A stretch of 64,000 nucleotides of DNA from Phymorhynchus buccinoides (lineage: Eukaryota > Mollusca > Gastropoda > Neogastropoda > Raphitomidae), in NCBI GenBank assembly GCA_017654935.2, contig CM065713.1, positions 21,754,599-21,818,598 on the forward strand. The letters run 5' to 3'. Of this stretch, positions 10,028 through 21,602 are shown piece by piece (position 1 is the first letter of the stretch; each line of letters begins with the position of its first letter). The notes beneath the pieces were generated by a model, which did not search any database, was not told the DNA's origin, and saw only the letters and a program-made list of their open reading frames with translations. The translations under genes and the position numbers were made by a program.

Positions 10028-10356
10028 TCCCCCGTGGGGATACCGGGGGGGGGGGGGGTGTCTTTTGTACAGATAGTTCCCCCACCTTCTGGAAGCTTTG
10101 TGCTTGTAACTTCCTCTAATCTGTCACTCTCTTTGACTCTGCCTTTTCCCTTTGCTTAACTGTCATCTGCTATCTTTCTATCTTACCGGTCCATTCTACT
10201 GCCTTTTTTCTATAAATTCTTACGAAGATTTCCTCCAAGCCGAAGTTGGACATGCTGGCCCCCAACTATTTCTCAGTTAGGCGCATAACGCCAGCATGAC
10301 GCATCTACGCTCATGTGACAGGAAACTGTCTGAGCGAACGAAGAAGAAGAAGAAGA
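10028..10356 (+). mobile_element. GAA-tailed SINE-like retroposon
   Basis: Starts near CCCCCGTGGGGATACCGGGG (with a G run) and ends GAACGAAGAAGAAGAAGAAG, with the family body between. Confidence 0.7.
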
Positions 10357-10381
10357 GGTCTGAAGCCCCCTTTCCACCCAC

Positions 10382-10505
10382 CTGTTTTCAGAGCCAGCGG
10401 CGGGAGCCTCGCCCTCCTCCCCCCCAGGCCCCGGCCCCGTGGGGTAGGCCAGCTCGTGGTAGCGGTTCACAATGGACTTGACTGAGTGCTCTGTCGGCAG
10501 CCCCG
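10382..10505 (-). CDS. ARHGEF11/12-like: Exon e11: linker, with two possible acceptors
   Basis: The exon encodes AGLPTEHSVKSIVNRYHELA, then YPTGPGPGGEEGEAPAAGSE and N. The donor AACAG|GTGGGT is at 10381 and its two trailing bases join e12 to make Arg. Two acceptors fit the phase: CTGATAG at 10506, preceded by a pyrimidine-rich stretch and chosen here, and CCGACAG at 10491, which would drop five residues. The difference is 15 nt, so both keep the frame. HSVKSIVNRYHELAYP looks helical; the Gly/Pro/Glu part looks disordered. I know no function for this segment. Confidence 0.85.
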
Positions 10506-10555
10506 CTATCAGATTAAGGGTAAACACTGGTCAGTCCATTTGCCATCGGTAGGGG

Positions 10556-10625
10556 GAGTTGGTTGGTTGCAGGTTGGTTGGTTGGTTGGTTGGTTGGTTG
10601 GTTGGTTGGTTGATTGGTTGGTTGG
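10556..10625 (+). repeat. (GGTT)n microsatellite
   Basis: A tetranucleotide run of about 15 units, interrupted by one GATT. Confidence 0.95.
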
Positions 10626-11786
10626 CCAGGGGACCGGGAGAGGGATAGGGGTGATGATGGTGGTGATGGGGATAGATGGATGGAAGGAAGGATGAAGAGA
10701 GAAAGAGAAGGAGCGAGAAGGCGGCGGATTAATAATTAGACAAGCCCACTCACCGACTTTGGGTCAGGCAATACAAAAATGACAAAGCATGCATGACTAG
10801 CGTTAAGATACGGATATACACACAATATACACGGCACACACGGCAACACCCACCTTTTACCCTCGTAAGAACAGTAATGCATCGGTGGAGAGAAACAAAT
10901 CAGGGGGCCGTTTCACAAGGGCTAACGTTACGTTGCGCTCGCTCAAATCGGCAAAAACGGTCTAAGAAACACCCTTCGTTTGCCGATAGTTCGCATGGCG
11001 ATTTGTTCTTGCCAAACACCGAGCAAGCCGCGAACTATCCGGAACTAGTAGGGGTTAATACGTTTCTTGTTGTTGACTGGTCCATTAAAGTTTGTTTCAA
11101 ATAATACTCTTGTAACATTCTTCCGCAAACGTTTACTAAAGTGTTTCTTAGACCCCTTTTTTGGCGTAGCAGTTATACGCGCTGGCGACCGTCATCTGGA
11201 GAAACTCGACCCTGAGGTGATGTTCAGTCTCTTTCTGTCGATGTCTGACTTACACCGTTCTTTGGGGGATAAAGGTGAGCACTGCCGTGCAAACAAACTT
11301 TTTCACTCAAAAAGTCTGCGCTCAAGATTCGAAACAATCAGAAGCTTGTGGTTTGCAAAGCTGGACAAACAACCTCCGTGATTATCATTCATTATTAATT
11401 ATTTAACATTTGAAAGTGGGGGGTTTTCTGCTTTATCTTTCACAGCATTAACCCCTTCCCTCAGGCATGAGATTGAGAAATTGTGATTTAGGCTGAAAAG
11501 CATCCAAAAAAGGCTGAAAAAAAGGCTGAAGCCCCCCTGAAACTGGAGCCTTTTAGCAATCTAAGCCTCAAAAACAGCATTAAAAGTGGAATTGATCCAT
11601 TTAGTTCATTTCTATTCACTCATAAGAAGTATTTCTACACTCCGCTGATCTCTTTTCGATCTAAAAATTGACCTCTGAGGCCATCAAAAAGCCTGAAATC
11701 AGGCTTAAGGCTGAACAATCTCTTGCCTGTCCCTGCCTGCTAGGAGATAGTCTCCTAGTGTATGATGTCGTCATTGATGATGTCAT
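10626..11786. other. Intron sequence without a recognised gene
   Basis: Open frames at 10793-11104 and 11067-11381 show no domain or splice context that fits the host gene. GGGCCGTTTCACAAGGGCTA near 10906 resembles the edge of an interspersed element but no partner end was found. Otherwise nothing is seen. Confidence 0.5.
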
Positions 11787-11991
11787 CAGGGCTCCCAATC
11801 CTCCCACAAAACAAGGGCTTCACTTACAGCATAGAGGGTCTTAGAGGCGGGATAGAGGGTCCCAGTGGCATTGCGAATGCTAAAAAGAATGTTTCTAGTG
11901 CATCCCTGGGACCCCCTGCACATTCTTTTAGAGGGTCCTTTAGAATGTTAGTACTTCATAGACCCCCAAATGGGGGTCCCTGGGAGCCCTG
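11787..11991 (+). mobile_element. MITE with CAGGGCTCCCA ends
   Basis: Flanks ATGTCAT and ATGCCAT form a 7-bp direct repeat with one mismatch. Same family as 1749-1966. Confidence 0.8.
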
Positions 11992-12429
11992 ATGCCATAG
12001 TCCTGGGATGATGGTCTTTGGTTTAGATAAGCCAGGAAAGATATATCCTCTAGACCATTTTCTCAGATTGAGTCTAACAGATTTGTTTTAAACTTTAGAA
12101 TAAGAAAATCAATAGTTTCTCAGTTTTCCTGTGGCAGTGAAAGGGTTAAGTTAAATGATTGCTCAAAAGCTGTAAAGCCGCAACACGGGGGAGAAAAAAA
12201 AAGCTTTTACAGTTTTATTTTTACAGCAAAATCACACAGGGGGATAATCAAATGAACAAAAAAATAAATCATATTTGCATAATATTAAAAATAAATTCTG
12301 GAAGAAAATAGTAGTAGTAGTAGTAATTTGGGCTAGAAGTGGGCCTCGCAACCCTTTTACGCCCTTTCTCGTTTGTGACTTTGATTTGTTTCAAGGTGGC
12401 TTGCTTTCTACAGCTAAACTATGAGAGAA

Positions 12430-12632
12430 AATGGAGTGTTACGTCCTCTTGGTCTGAATCAGACACATATGGGACATTTGTAAATACAAATATGGTGGGA
12501 ACAATACTGGAGGCAATGCCCGGAGGCAGTACGAAACCAGTAAAGTCCCGATTTTTTAAAAATTAATACAGATAGCTGTAGCGGTGACCACGCCTCGGTT
12601 AAACCTCATCGGCTATGGCACCGCCACAAATA
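12430..12632 (+). repeat. Interspersed repeat, GTTACGTCCTCTTGGTCTGA family
   Basis: About 200 bp here match 26905-27105 almost base for base (GGGACATTTGTAAATACAAA, CACGCCTCGGTTAAACCTCA). A fragment recurs at 54865-54905. Its ends are not resolved. Confidence 0.75.
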
Positions 12633-12659
12633 AAGGTACAAAGGTAGTCGAAAAATATG

Positions 12660-13403
12660 GAATGGACTTTTTCTTATTTTATTTATTCATCGAACATGAA
12701 TTTATCGAAAATAAATCTAAGTCAACTGTACATATTAATAAACAAAAATAATAATAATGAAAGGTAGCTATTTGTCCAACTTTTTTTGTTGTAATCTATA
12801 TAATTTAAAAGCTACAAACTCAACAAAACCAGTGCAGCTTTTGAGAGATAATGTCTACTTCAAGAATTTGAACTCAAACCAAACAAGGGAGTTAACAATT
12901 TAACAAAAATTTGTGCCAATATAAATTCAAACAGACAGAAAAAAAAAGTCCCTCAAAATAAAAATTCAAGATAAAATGAACACGTTTTACCTTTTTAAAA
13001 AAAGAAGCCTCTTTATACCTCTACAGCTTTATTCATTGAGTAAAACAAATATTTGATGTAAAAACAAATTCATACTTCAGCATCATCATTTCTATATCAC
13101 CTACTTAATTTTTATCAAATTTCCGTTACACATTATTCTTATTATTATCATTATCATTATGTACAAAGTTTATATTGTGTATCATGTGTATGTTGAAAGG
13201 CGTATTACGCTCATTTATTTGTGTTCATTATAATTGCTGTTTGTAATGTTTGTATCGATAGGTGCTTCTTTACATGTTTATAGCTCATTTATTAATTATT
13301 GTTTTGTTGACTGATGCTTGTTTTCATGTTGATTATTATTCACTTATTCTTGGATTGTGCTCAATGTATATGCTTACTCATTTGTATTCTAGTGTTCAGT
13401 TCT
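12660..13403. other. AT-rich intron with no recognised feature
   Basis: Low-complexity A/T sequence without repeat edges, exons or convincing frames. Confidence 0.5.
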
Positions 13404-13470
13404 TTGTACAGCGCTTTGAGCTCCCTGCCCGGGAGTAAAGCGCTTTACAAGCGTCCAGTATTATTATTAT
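13404..13470 (+). mobile_element. LINE/SINE-type 3' tail with GCGCTTT motifs and (ATT)n
   Basis: CAGCGCTTTGAGCTCC, AAAGCGCTTTACAAG and a terminal ATT run match the tails at 49601-49670 and 50634-50690. This layout is common at the 3' ends of non-LTR retroposons. No upstream body is recognised. Confidence 0.5.
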
Positions 13471-14027
13471 TACAGACAAACCCCTATTTTACGACCCTCT
13501 GTTAAGCGACCACCTCTCATTTGAGACCGGATTTGTTGGCACAGATGCATTTTACTATGTAAACGACCTCTCTTAAACGACTTCCTCTAAAACGCGACTT
13601 ACGACCGCCATTTTGTTGGTTTTTACGACCGTTGCTGTCGTCTGCATAGACTTCGAGCAAAGGGAGACAACCACGGTCAAGGGCCTGAAAGCGGAGTCGC
13701 TTCCCTTGTTGTAGAAAAGATGGCGGAGAGCGTAGGAAAAGCACGAAAACCACTGACTTTGAAAAAGAAAACCACTGACTTTGGACGAGAGTGGAGGTGA
13801 TTAAAAGAAGTCGGCAAAGTGAAACTGTAATATCGATTGCACAATCCTATGGAGTTGGAAAGACCCAAATCCAGTTTTAATAATGTGTGCATGAAGAAGA
13901 GAGTATGAACTGTGCTGAACTTTTTCTTTCTACGGCTGCCAGTGAAAACCTCCGTCATACGACCCCTCCAATTTACGACCGATTTTTCCGGACATTTTGG
14001 AAGTCTAAAAATAGAGGTTTGTCTGTA
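13471..14027 (+). mobile_element. Pogo/Tigger-like element with decayed transposase start
   Basis: TA flanks; ends CAGACAAACCCCTATTTTAC and ATAGAGGTTTGTCTG, with internal TTACGACC words near both ends. It carries the remnant helix-turn-helix coding region at 13720-13880. Confidence 0.8.
13720..13880 (+). pseudogene. Remnant N-terminal DNA-binding region of a pogo/Tigger-type transposase
   Basis: An ATG at 13720 starts MAESVGKARKPLTLKKKTTD. After a frame change near 13793 the reading continues EVIKRSRQSETVISIAQSYG then VGKTQIQF and a stop. The order LTLKxK…EVIKR…IAxxYGVGKTQIQ is that of the CENP-B/pogo N-terminal helix-turn-helix. There is no DDE catalytic region, so the element is non-autonomous. 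The frame break and early stop mark it as dead. Assignment rests on the motif pattern only. Confidence 0.7.
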
Positions 14028-14944
14028 TTATCATTGATTGCCTAACAGCAACATTTTTCAAAGGTTAACGACATATCACATGAACGACATATCTTTAATC
14101 ATTTACACTGACATTATTTGGGGTTAATTAAAAGTACAGTTTTGGTTAATAATGGGACATACATATGTATTCCGATATGGTTTATTACAAATAATACACA
14201 CACAATACACACTACAATTACGAATAGAGAAACAAGACATACAAGTTACTGTAGAAATACAAAGGTGCAGGTTAATGTTTTTAACGTAAACACCAGCATT
14301 ACACACACACACGCACACACACACACACACACATGCACGCCCATGCACATTCAATGAGGCCTTACACTACTCCTTGCCAACACAAAAGGGCGATAATTTT
14401 ATACCCGAACTGCCGATGACCCCTGGTGACGAGTCAGGAGCAGATAATTTTACTGGCTATATACTACTAGTTCCTGACAGGCAAGGGTGATAATCTTAAG
14501 TAGGGGGCGTTCGCATCTCAGGTCACGAGACAGGGGCAGAGAATTTTCGGTAATAAAGACTCATCATCTTCTCTAAAGAAAGGAGGGGAAAAAAGGTTTA
14601 TTAAAAATAAAAACCATGACTAAATACACATACAAATTTTTTAAAAATCACTGAACAAAATAGATTCTATTAAAAAACTGTACAGCATGAAAAAAACATA
14701 CATATTAAATACAAAAAGTACCAAAAACGCCCACCAAAAAAGCAAACAAAATCCTACACAGACACACACAAAGGTTAAAACAAATCCTTAAAAATGAGAA
14801 AATTATTTGAAAGTAACCAACCCCTAACCCCAAGAAAACAAAAAGTCCAATAGTATTTCTTACATTTTTGTTGTTGTAAATATCATTTTGTAAACGCATT
14901 TCACGATCGGAAAATCAACACAAAAGTATTAAGATTAACATTAA
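14028..14944. other. Intron with short (CA)n, no gene seen
   Basis: Contains a short (CA)n at 14299-14332. The rest is AT-rich with no exon or recognised element. Confidence 0.5.
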
Positions 14945-15010
14945 AAGCATAGCCCCCGTCGACAACCAAGGCCATGTCAGGGCTGTCACCACGTTAAATC
15001 TTACCACGCA
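14945..15010 (+). repeat. Short repeat around GGCCATGTCAGGGCTGTCAC
   Basis: Second copy of the segment at 1405-1470; a third is at 63765-63830. Confidence 0.55.
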
Positions 15011-15714
15011 TTACAAAAAAAGGATAAAAACACAAGGTAAAAAAAATAGTCAAAGTGTGGTAGTTAAAATACTTAGCTAATAGTTACAAAAAGTATTCCA
15101 TTTTCATTAAAAGAAAAGAAAATTTTAAAAAACGAACGGAAATTCAACACAAAACAAAACCGATCCAATGCAAATTAAAACAGCCCACGTGCGGCGTCAT
15201 TATTTTTATTATTATTATTTCACACACAACACACACTGAAGAAGCGTGTAGCAGTGCTGGGTTAGTTTGAAGGTACACAGGTACACTGGGGGGAAAAAAA
15301 CTTTCACTCACACGGGGGAGGGAGAGAAGAAAAAAAGGGAGAGGGGGGGGGGAATATTTATAAAAAAACAACAGAAAAAAGCAGCAGCAAATGAGCAAAT
15401 TTTTCTTTAACCTGAAGCGCTCTTCAGGTCTTCCCGTCCCCCAATAAAAATGATAAGAAAAAGGGTGTAAAAAAAAAGGGTTGTAGAATGACTATAGAGT
15501 AACAGAGGAAAGAAATGTAACGAGGGGGAAAGGAGGTGGGGAGGGGGGGTAGGGTGGTGGTGGTGGTGTTGAAGCCAAAATGGGGGTCAAACTAATTTCT
15601 ATTTCCCTCTCCCCTATAATCTAACTACAACGGTTCATTATTTCAAACATTACTTTGGTTTCCCTCTCAAATAACCTCCGCCCCACCCCTCCCCCTCCCC
15701 CAATTCCTAATGGA

Positions 15715-16125
<411 letters not shown>

Positions 16126-16343
16126 AGTGTGGAAAATCGACAACAACAAAATCTTTAACTTCTCATTTTTCTGTGCTGCACTCCTCACGCAACCCCCCAC
16201 ACATACTACCGCAAAGTTCTCCGATAGCTCGACAATCTAAGTTCTACCTTGCAAATCTCGACAGCCACGCTCTGTCTTGAAACTACGGGAAGGTCAGCTG
16301 GGAGTGGGCTGGGTAGGGTTGCCAACACGAGAATGGAAGTATA

Positions 16344-16524
16344 TACAGTGGAACCTCCCTTATAAGACCCCTCCCTTATAAGACCTTCAAAAATCATCCA
16401 AAATGGGGTCTTATAAGGGAGGGGTCTTATAAGGGAGGTAATTTTAATGCTTACAAAGAAGGGCAATGTCTCAGAGAAGTAGGTCTTATATGGGAGGGAG
16501 TCTTATAAGGGAGGTTCCACTGTA
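16344..16524 (+). mobile_element. Pogo/Tigger-like MITE
   Basis: TA flanks; CAGTGGAACCTCCCTTATAA and its inverted partner. The interior repeats the terminal words. Confidence 0.87.
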
Positions 16525-16626
16525 TATAGTAAAAGTTTGAAATGCTAAAAGTTCAAAGATTCCACAAGAGAAAGTTAATAAACGGAGCCCACTTTCCCAC
16601 GGTCGGATACAGTCCACCGCATACAC

Positions 16627-16783
16627 CAGGGTCTGTATTCACGTTGAGATAGCATGAGACTTAGCATCATGCTAACTTAGAAGCTCTTCCAAAAGTCCTA
16701 TTAAATCCTACAGGACATTGGAAGAGCTTCTAAGTTAGCATCATGCTAAGTCTCATGCTATCTCAACGTGAATACAGGCCCTG
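16627..16783. mobile_element. Near-perfect palindromic MITE
   Basis: Two arms of about 65 bp (TATTCACGTTGAGATAGCAT … GAAGCTCTTCCAA) pair almost perfectly around a roughly 25-bp loop. Ends are CAGGGTCTGTATT and AATACAGGCCCTG. A related copy is nested at 33646-33788. Confidence 0.88.
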
Positions 16784-16830
16784 TTTTTTTTCTTCTAGAA
16801 GTGCAGGACACTAGAGCTAAACTTTTAGTG

Positions 16831-17060
16831 TTAACCCCCTGACTGCCAAAGAAAATTAAAGAAAAAAATAATTGGGCAAATCATGCCATGAAAAAGACAA
16901 CTGACAGAGCCAATCTGGCAAAATGGTCTGGGGGTATAACTCTCTTGACTGTGTCAGACCAAAAAGCCGGCGTATCAGGGTTATTCCTCTTCATCTGATG
17001 ACATCATCAGTGATGTAATCAGGTCAGTACGTGATACCTTGGTGGTAGTCAAGGGGTTAA
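16831..17060 (+). mobile_element. TTAA-flanked element, CCCCTTGGCTGCCA family
   Basis: Ends TTAACCCCCTGACTGCCA and GGTAGTCAAGGGGTTAA; same body as 798-1025, including TTATTCCTCTTCATCTGATG. Confidence 0.78.
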
Positions 17061-17887
17061 AATGGTGACGAAACTCCAGTTTTAGGGACTTTTTTTTTTT
17101 TTAAATAACTAGGGACACATTTTTGAATCACTGCTTTACTTTTTTTTTAAAACCGTTGGTCCACTCTTTCTCATCTTTCTCAAGACAACACAAAATGATG
17201 CAACCATGCTGAGGGTCTTCAGACAGTTCTACAGCTTCAGCAAAGCCTATCAGAAATCACGTGACTGTCCAACTTTCAGCCCTACTTTCTTGGCACAAGA
17301 CGTAACAGCTTTTGCCTAAGGAACTGCCCCACCAATTAACCTGATTTTTTAAAAATTGTGATTGAGTATAGTGACAGTAATGTCTTTCATAACATTTGTA
17401 ACCTCTATGACGTCATTGTTTACTTCTGAGGGCGAAATGCGCGTTTTGGGGTAAAATCTTTGGATTTCTTTTACGCGCAAATGACAGTGAGTGGGTTGAA
17501 AATTAAGGGCGCAGTTATCTTTATTAATCATGTCTGAACACTCCTAAACCATTTAATGTTATCGGCACAATGTGCAAGTGCGTCACATTTGACCATTTCA
17601 CTCAAACGTCACGTACCGTCTTAACCGGTCTCCCATCGGCACATTTGTTCTGCTGTGCGAGATATTTTCATAGCGCATCAGCGTTCAGACACACTGGGCT
17701 ACGAGATTACTTCATCACAAAAATCATAAACAATAGGTTAAGCACTGAAAACAGCGCTTGAAATTTTCACCTTTCAGTAGCGTTTCTTTTGCCCTTGAGT
17801 TTATATGTAAAAAAAAAAAGAAGAGGCAACTACATAATCAAAGTTATTCGTTTTTAATACGACGGTTTACGACACATTGCAGCGAGA
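17061..17887. other. Intron without a recognised feature
   Basis: No exon, repeat edge or convincing frame seen. Confidence 0.45.
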
Positions 17888-18180
17888 TAAAGTGGAACCT
17901 CCCTAATAAGACCTCCCATTATAAGACTCCCTCCCACATAGCACCTACTTCTCTGAGACATTGCCCTTCTTTGAAAGTATTAAAATTACCTCCCTTATAA
18001 GACCCCTCCCTTAAAAAATCATCCAAAATGAGGTCTATAAGGGAGGGGTCTTAAAGGGAGGGGTCTTATAAGGGAGGTAATTTTAATACTTACAAAGAAG
18101 GGCAATGTCTCAGAGAAGTAGGTCTTATGTGGGAGGGAGTCTTATAAGGGAGGGAGTCTTATAAGGGAGGTTCCACTGTA
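17888..18180 (+). mobile_element. Pogo/Tigger-like MITE
   Basis: The left end is mutated (TAAAGTGGAACCTCCC); the right end GGGAGGTTCCACTGTA is intact. Confidence 0.82.
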
Positions 18181-18486
18181 CAGCGAAATAAACGGGGCAA
18201 GACTAAAACGAGAAATGTCCCTCAATTATTAACTGGAGTTTCGACACCTTCAGTTCTTCCACTATCGTACTCACGTTGTCAGATCACCCCAATATCAGAG
18301 AAGTTAATAGCGATGATGAGAGAGGAACACGAAGGGAAGGTATGTGGGGGTGTGGAAAGGTAATGTTGGCATTTGGTGGGAAGGGAAGGGAGAACGGGAG
18401 GTGAGGGAGGAGGAGGGCACAGACGAGAGGGATGAATATGCAAATTGTAGAAATGATGACGCATGATGGAACGATGACAGAGGTGC

Positions 18487-18536
18487 ATAGGGTAGGGGGG
18501 GGGGGGGGGGGGGGGTGGAGTCAGGAGCAGTTCCTT

Positions 18537-18611
<75 letters not shown>

Positions 18612-18612
18612 A

Positions 18613-18643
<31 letters not shown>

Positions 18644-18646
18644 GTG

Positions 18647-18684
<38 letters not shown>
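18487..18684 (+). repeat. Poly-G tract followed by (GT)n with (ATGT)n
   Basis: A G run of about 25 at 18490-18515 is followed by a GT run from 18538 with an internal TATG tetramer stretch at 18594-18616. Confidence 0.95.
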
Positions 18685-18686
<2 letters not shown>

Positions 18687-18837
18687 GTTTTGTTTGTCTT
18701 TGTATTTTCTTGCTTTTAATGGCAATGATAGAGATCTTTAAAAAAACAATGTCATGACATAAGGGTAGGCCGACTTAAAAACTAAACAAATGACAAACAC
18801 AATCGTGGATAAAACACAAGTCAATGGCATGAAGATT

Positions 18838-19011
18838 GTGTCAATATTGCTAATTCCTCTGTGACATGTATATAACATCATGCCTATTCTTACCTCCCAA
18901 AATTACGAAAACAGGGTCTTCAGATAACAGGCCCTGATTTGATGCTTTTTATTGACATGGGTGTTAAACCATTGTGGTGCAAAAACGCGACGTTGGCGGT
19001 GAAAGGGTTAA
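18838..19011 (-). mobile_element. TTAA/CCCTTTCACCGCCA element, truncated
   Basis: Keeps the core and the right end GGCGGTGAAAGGGTTAA; one terminus is missing. Confidence 0.75.
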
Positions 19012-19079
19012 TCAGTATTGCGAGTATGTGTGTAAACTGAAAGCAGCGTTCAGGCACCAAAACTAAAACTCTGGGGAGA

Positions 19080-20125
19080 GAAAAAAAAGTGATAGGGGAA
19101 GTGGGGAGAGAAAAAAAGTGATAGGGGAAGTGGGGAGAGAAAAAAAGTGATAGGGGAAGTGGGGAAAGAAAAAAAAGTGATAGGGGAAGTGGGGAAAGAA
19201 AAAAAAGTGATAGGGGAAGTGGGGAGAGAAAAAAAAGTGATAGGGGAAGTGGGGAGAGAAAAAAAAGTGATAGGGGAAGTGGGGAAAGAAAAAAAAGTGA
19301 TAGGGGAAGTGGGGAAAAAAAAAAGTGATAGGGGAAGTGGGGAAAGAGCAAAAAAGTGATAGGGGAAGTGGGGAGAGAAAAAAAAGTGATAGGGGAAGTG
19401 GGGAGAGAAAAAAAAGTGATAGGGGAAGTGGGGAGAGAAAAACAAGTGATAGGGGAAGTGGGGAAAGAAAAAAAAACTGATAGGGGAAGTGGGGACTTGA
19501 AGCAAAGTGATAGGGGAAGTGGGGAAAGAAAAAAAAGTGATAGGGGAAGTGGGGAGAGAAAAAAAGTGATAGGGGAAGTGGGGAGAGAAAAAAAAGTGAT
19601 AGGGGAAGTGGGGAGAGAAAAAAAGTGATAGGGGAAGTGGGGAGAGAAAAAAAGTGATAGGGGAAGTGGGGAATAGAAAAAAAAGTGATAGGGGAAGTGG
19701 GGAGAGAAAAAAAGTGATAGGGGAAGTGGGGAGAGAAAAAAAGTGATAGGGGAAGTGGGGAGAGAAAAAAAGTGATAGGGGAAGTGGGGAGAGAAAAAAA
19801 AGTGATAGGGGAAGTGGGGAAAGAAAAAAAGTGATAGGGGAAGTGGGGAGAGAAAAAAAGTGATAGGGGAAGTGGGGAGAGAAAAAAAAGTGATAGGGGA
19901 AGTGGGGAAAGAAAAAAAAAGTGATAGGGGAAGTGGGGAAAGAAAAAAAGTGATAGGGGAAGTGGGGAGAGAAAAAAAAGTGATAGGGGAAGTGGGGAGA
20001 GAAAAAGTGATAGGGGAAGTGGGGAGAAGAAAAAAAAGTGATAGGGGAAGTGGGGAAAGAAAAAAAAGTGATAGGGGAAGTGGGGAAAGAAAAAAAAGTG
20101 ATAGGGGAAGTGGGGAAAAAAAAAA
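19080..20125 (+). repeat. G-rich minisatellite, about 33 bp per unit
   Basis: About 33 units of GTGATAGGGGAAGTGGGG plus an A-rich spacer (AGAGAAAAAAA, variable length). Each unit carries two GGGG runs. Frames on both strands (for example PTSPITFF on the minus strand) are repeat artefacts with no exon context. Confidence 0.96.
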
Positions 20126-20307
20126 GAAAGAACTGAATCAAAGAGCAGGAAGTGCGGGGAAACAGTGCTGCCAAAAACCTGAACTTTAAAAAATAATGTT
20201 TTTAAATATCCCGGATTAAACTTATTTCAATCCCATGATGCACTGAAAATCAAACTGAATGTCGAGTCCTTCGGATGGGGACTTGAAGCAAGCCTGACCC
20301 AAGCACT

Positions 20308-20540
20308 ATAACCCTTTCACCACCAGCCATATTTCAGCCAAACATTTCCATTAAATTGACAAATTCCGTCGGCAGAATTGCGGATTCTTCCGCGACGTAT
20401 ATAAAATAAGGTCTATCTTTACTTCCCCAAACTGAGACAACAGGGTCTTTGGATAATAGACCCCAATTTGATGCCTTTTAGTGGCATAGGTGTTAAATCA
20501 CTGTGGTGCTAAAATGCGACTTTGGCGGTGAAAGGGTTAA
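20308..20540 (-). mobile_element. TTAA/CCCTTTCACCGCCA element
   Basis: The left end reads TATAACCCTTTCACCACCA, with the TTAA changed; the right end is TTGGCGGTGAAAGGGTTAA. Confidence 0.82.
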
Positions 20541-20818
20541 GCCCGTAAAAAAAAAAAATCCATGGCAGTTAAAAAGTCGACAAGAGCAGAGAGATATCCT
20601 GCTAACTGCTACGTAACAAACTGATAGCTAGGATTTCCCAGTCAGCCCTCCTCCCCCCTCCTCATCCAGACAAGATTCTCAGAAAACCATAAAAGGAAAA
20701 AAAACCGAAGCCAGATCCGTGGCCCGGTGTAGGCTACATCAACAAATGGAAAACGTTCCGCTTTAACCCTTTCACCGCCGATGTCGCATTTTTGCACCAT
20801 AATGATTTAATACTCATG

Positions 20819-21602
20819 CAGGGATGCATCTAGAAATTTCTAAACTGGGGGGCATTGCCCCCCTTGGTGTGGAAATTTGGGGGGATCTGGAAATAGTTAG
20901 GGGGGCGGGGGTAAATCAATGCCAGTTAACGTGTCGATCAAGGGATGTAGTGCGGAAATTTTTACAACCTGTGGTGAACGCATTGTTCTTTTTGATTTGT
21001 AAGCACCAGTCACAAAACATTGCTTTTGATTCGCTGTCAAATTCTAGCCAAGGTCTGCTTTTTTTCCAACTTTCCATGAACTCATGCTTTCGCTTTTTGA
21101 AAGGTGGTGGAGCGACACTACTAGCAATGGGATCGTCGGTGACATCACAGTCCTGATCCGATGCTTCGTCATTCGATGAACTTTCCCCGTTGTCATCACT
21201 AACTGCCGATGAGGAACAACAAGGTTGTTGATCAATGTTGCACTCCACAGTCGCACTGTTTTCTTTCTTTTTAGAAGTCACAGTAAAATAATCCAGAAGC
21301 GATGCCATTTTGGAGCGGGCTCGCTTACACTGCGCCCGGAAATAGTAAATGAAAGAGAAAGCCGTTGATTGTCTATGCTATTTTTAAGACCCAATCAAAA
21401 TGCTCGTTCTTTACTGTCGAAAGGAAATGCAGACTCAGTACAGCCCACGCAATCTAGGCCTAGTGCCGAACAAGTTATTTTCAAACGATTTTTCCGTTTG
21501 CGGGATTTCACAAAATTGGGGGGGATTTTCCCGCAGCATATTTTTATTTTTGCGGGAACATCAACAATTTTGCGGCAATGCAGCGCTCTAGATGCATCCC
21601 TG
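20819..21602 (-). mobile_element. hAT-like non-autonomous DNA transposon
   Basis: Perfect 16-bp inverted ends CAGGGATGCATCTAGA and TCTAGATGCATCCCTG; flanks CTCATG and CCCATG form a 6-bp duplication with one mismatch. It carries a partial zinc-finger-type coding region on the minus strand. Confidence 0.82.
20916..21308 (-). pseudogene. N-terminal fragment of a zinc-finger/hAT-type transposon protein
   Basis: An open frame of 130 codons begins MASLLDYFTVTSKKKENSAT, has an acidic Ser-rich middle, and ends with KSRPWLEFDSESKAMFCDWC, LQIKKN, then a Cys and a His spaced like a TTF/ZMYM-type zinc finger. Such fingers occur at the start of ZNF862/hAT-like transposon proteins. No transposase core follows, so this is a 5' fragment kept in a deleted element. 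It lies in an intron and fits no splice phase of the host gene. Confidence 0.6.

Noticed and set aside
11067..11381. 104-codon plus-strand frame
   Set aside because: No recognised domain, antisense to the gene, and no supporting splice or promoter signal.
19050..20174. 374-codon minus-strand frame rich in PTSPITFF
   Set aside because: It is the translation of the 33-bp minisatellite; variable A-run lengths shift it, and it has no exon context.
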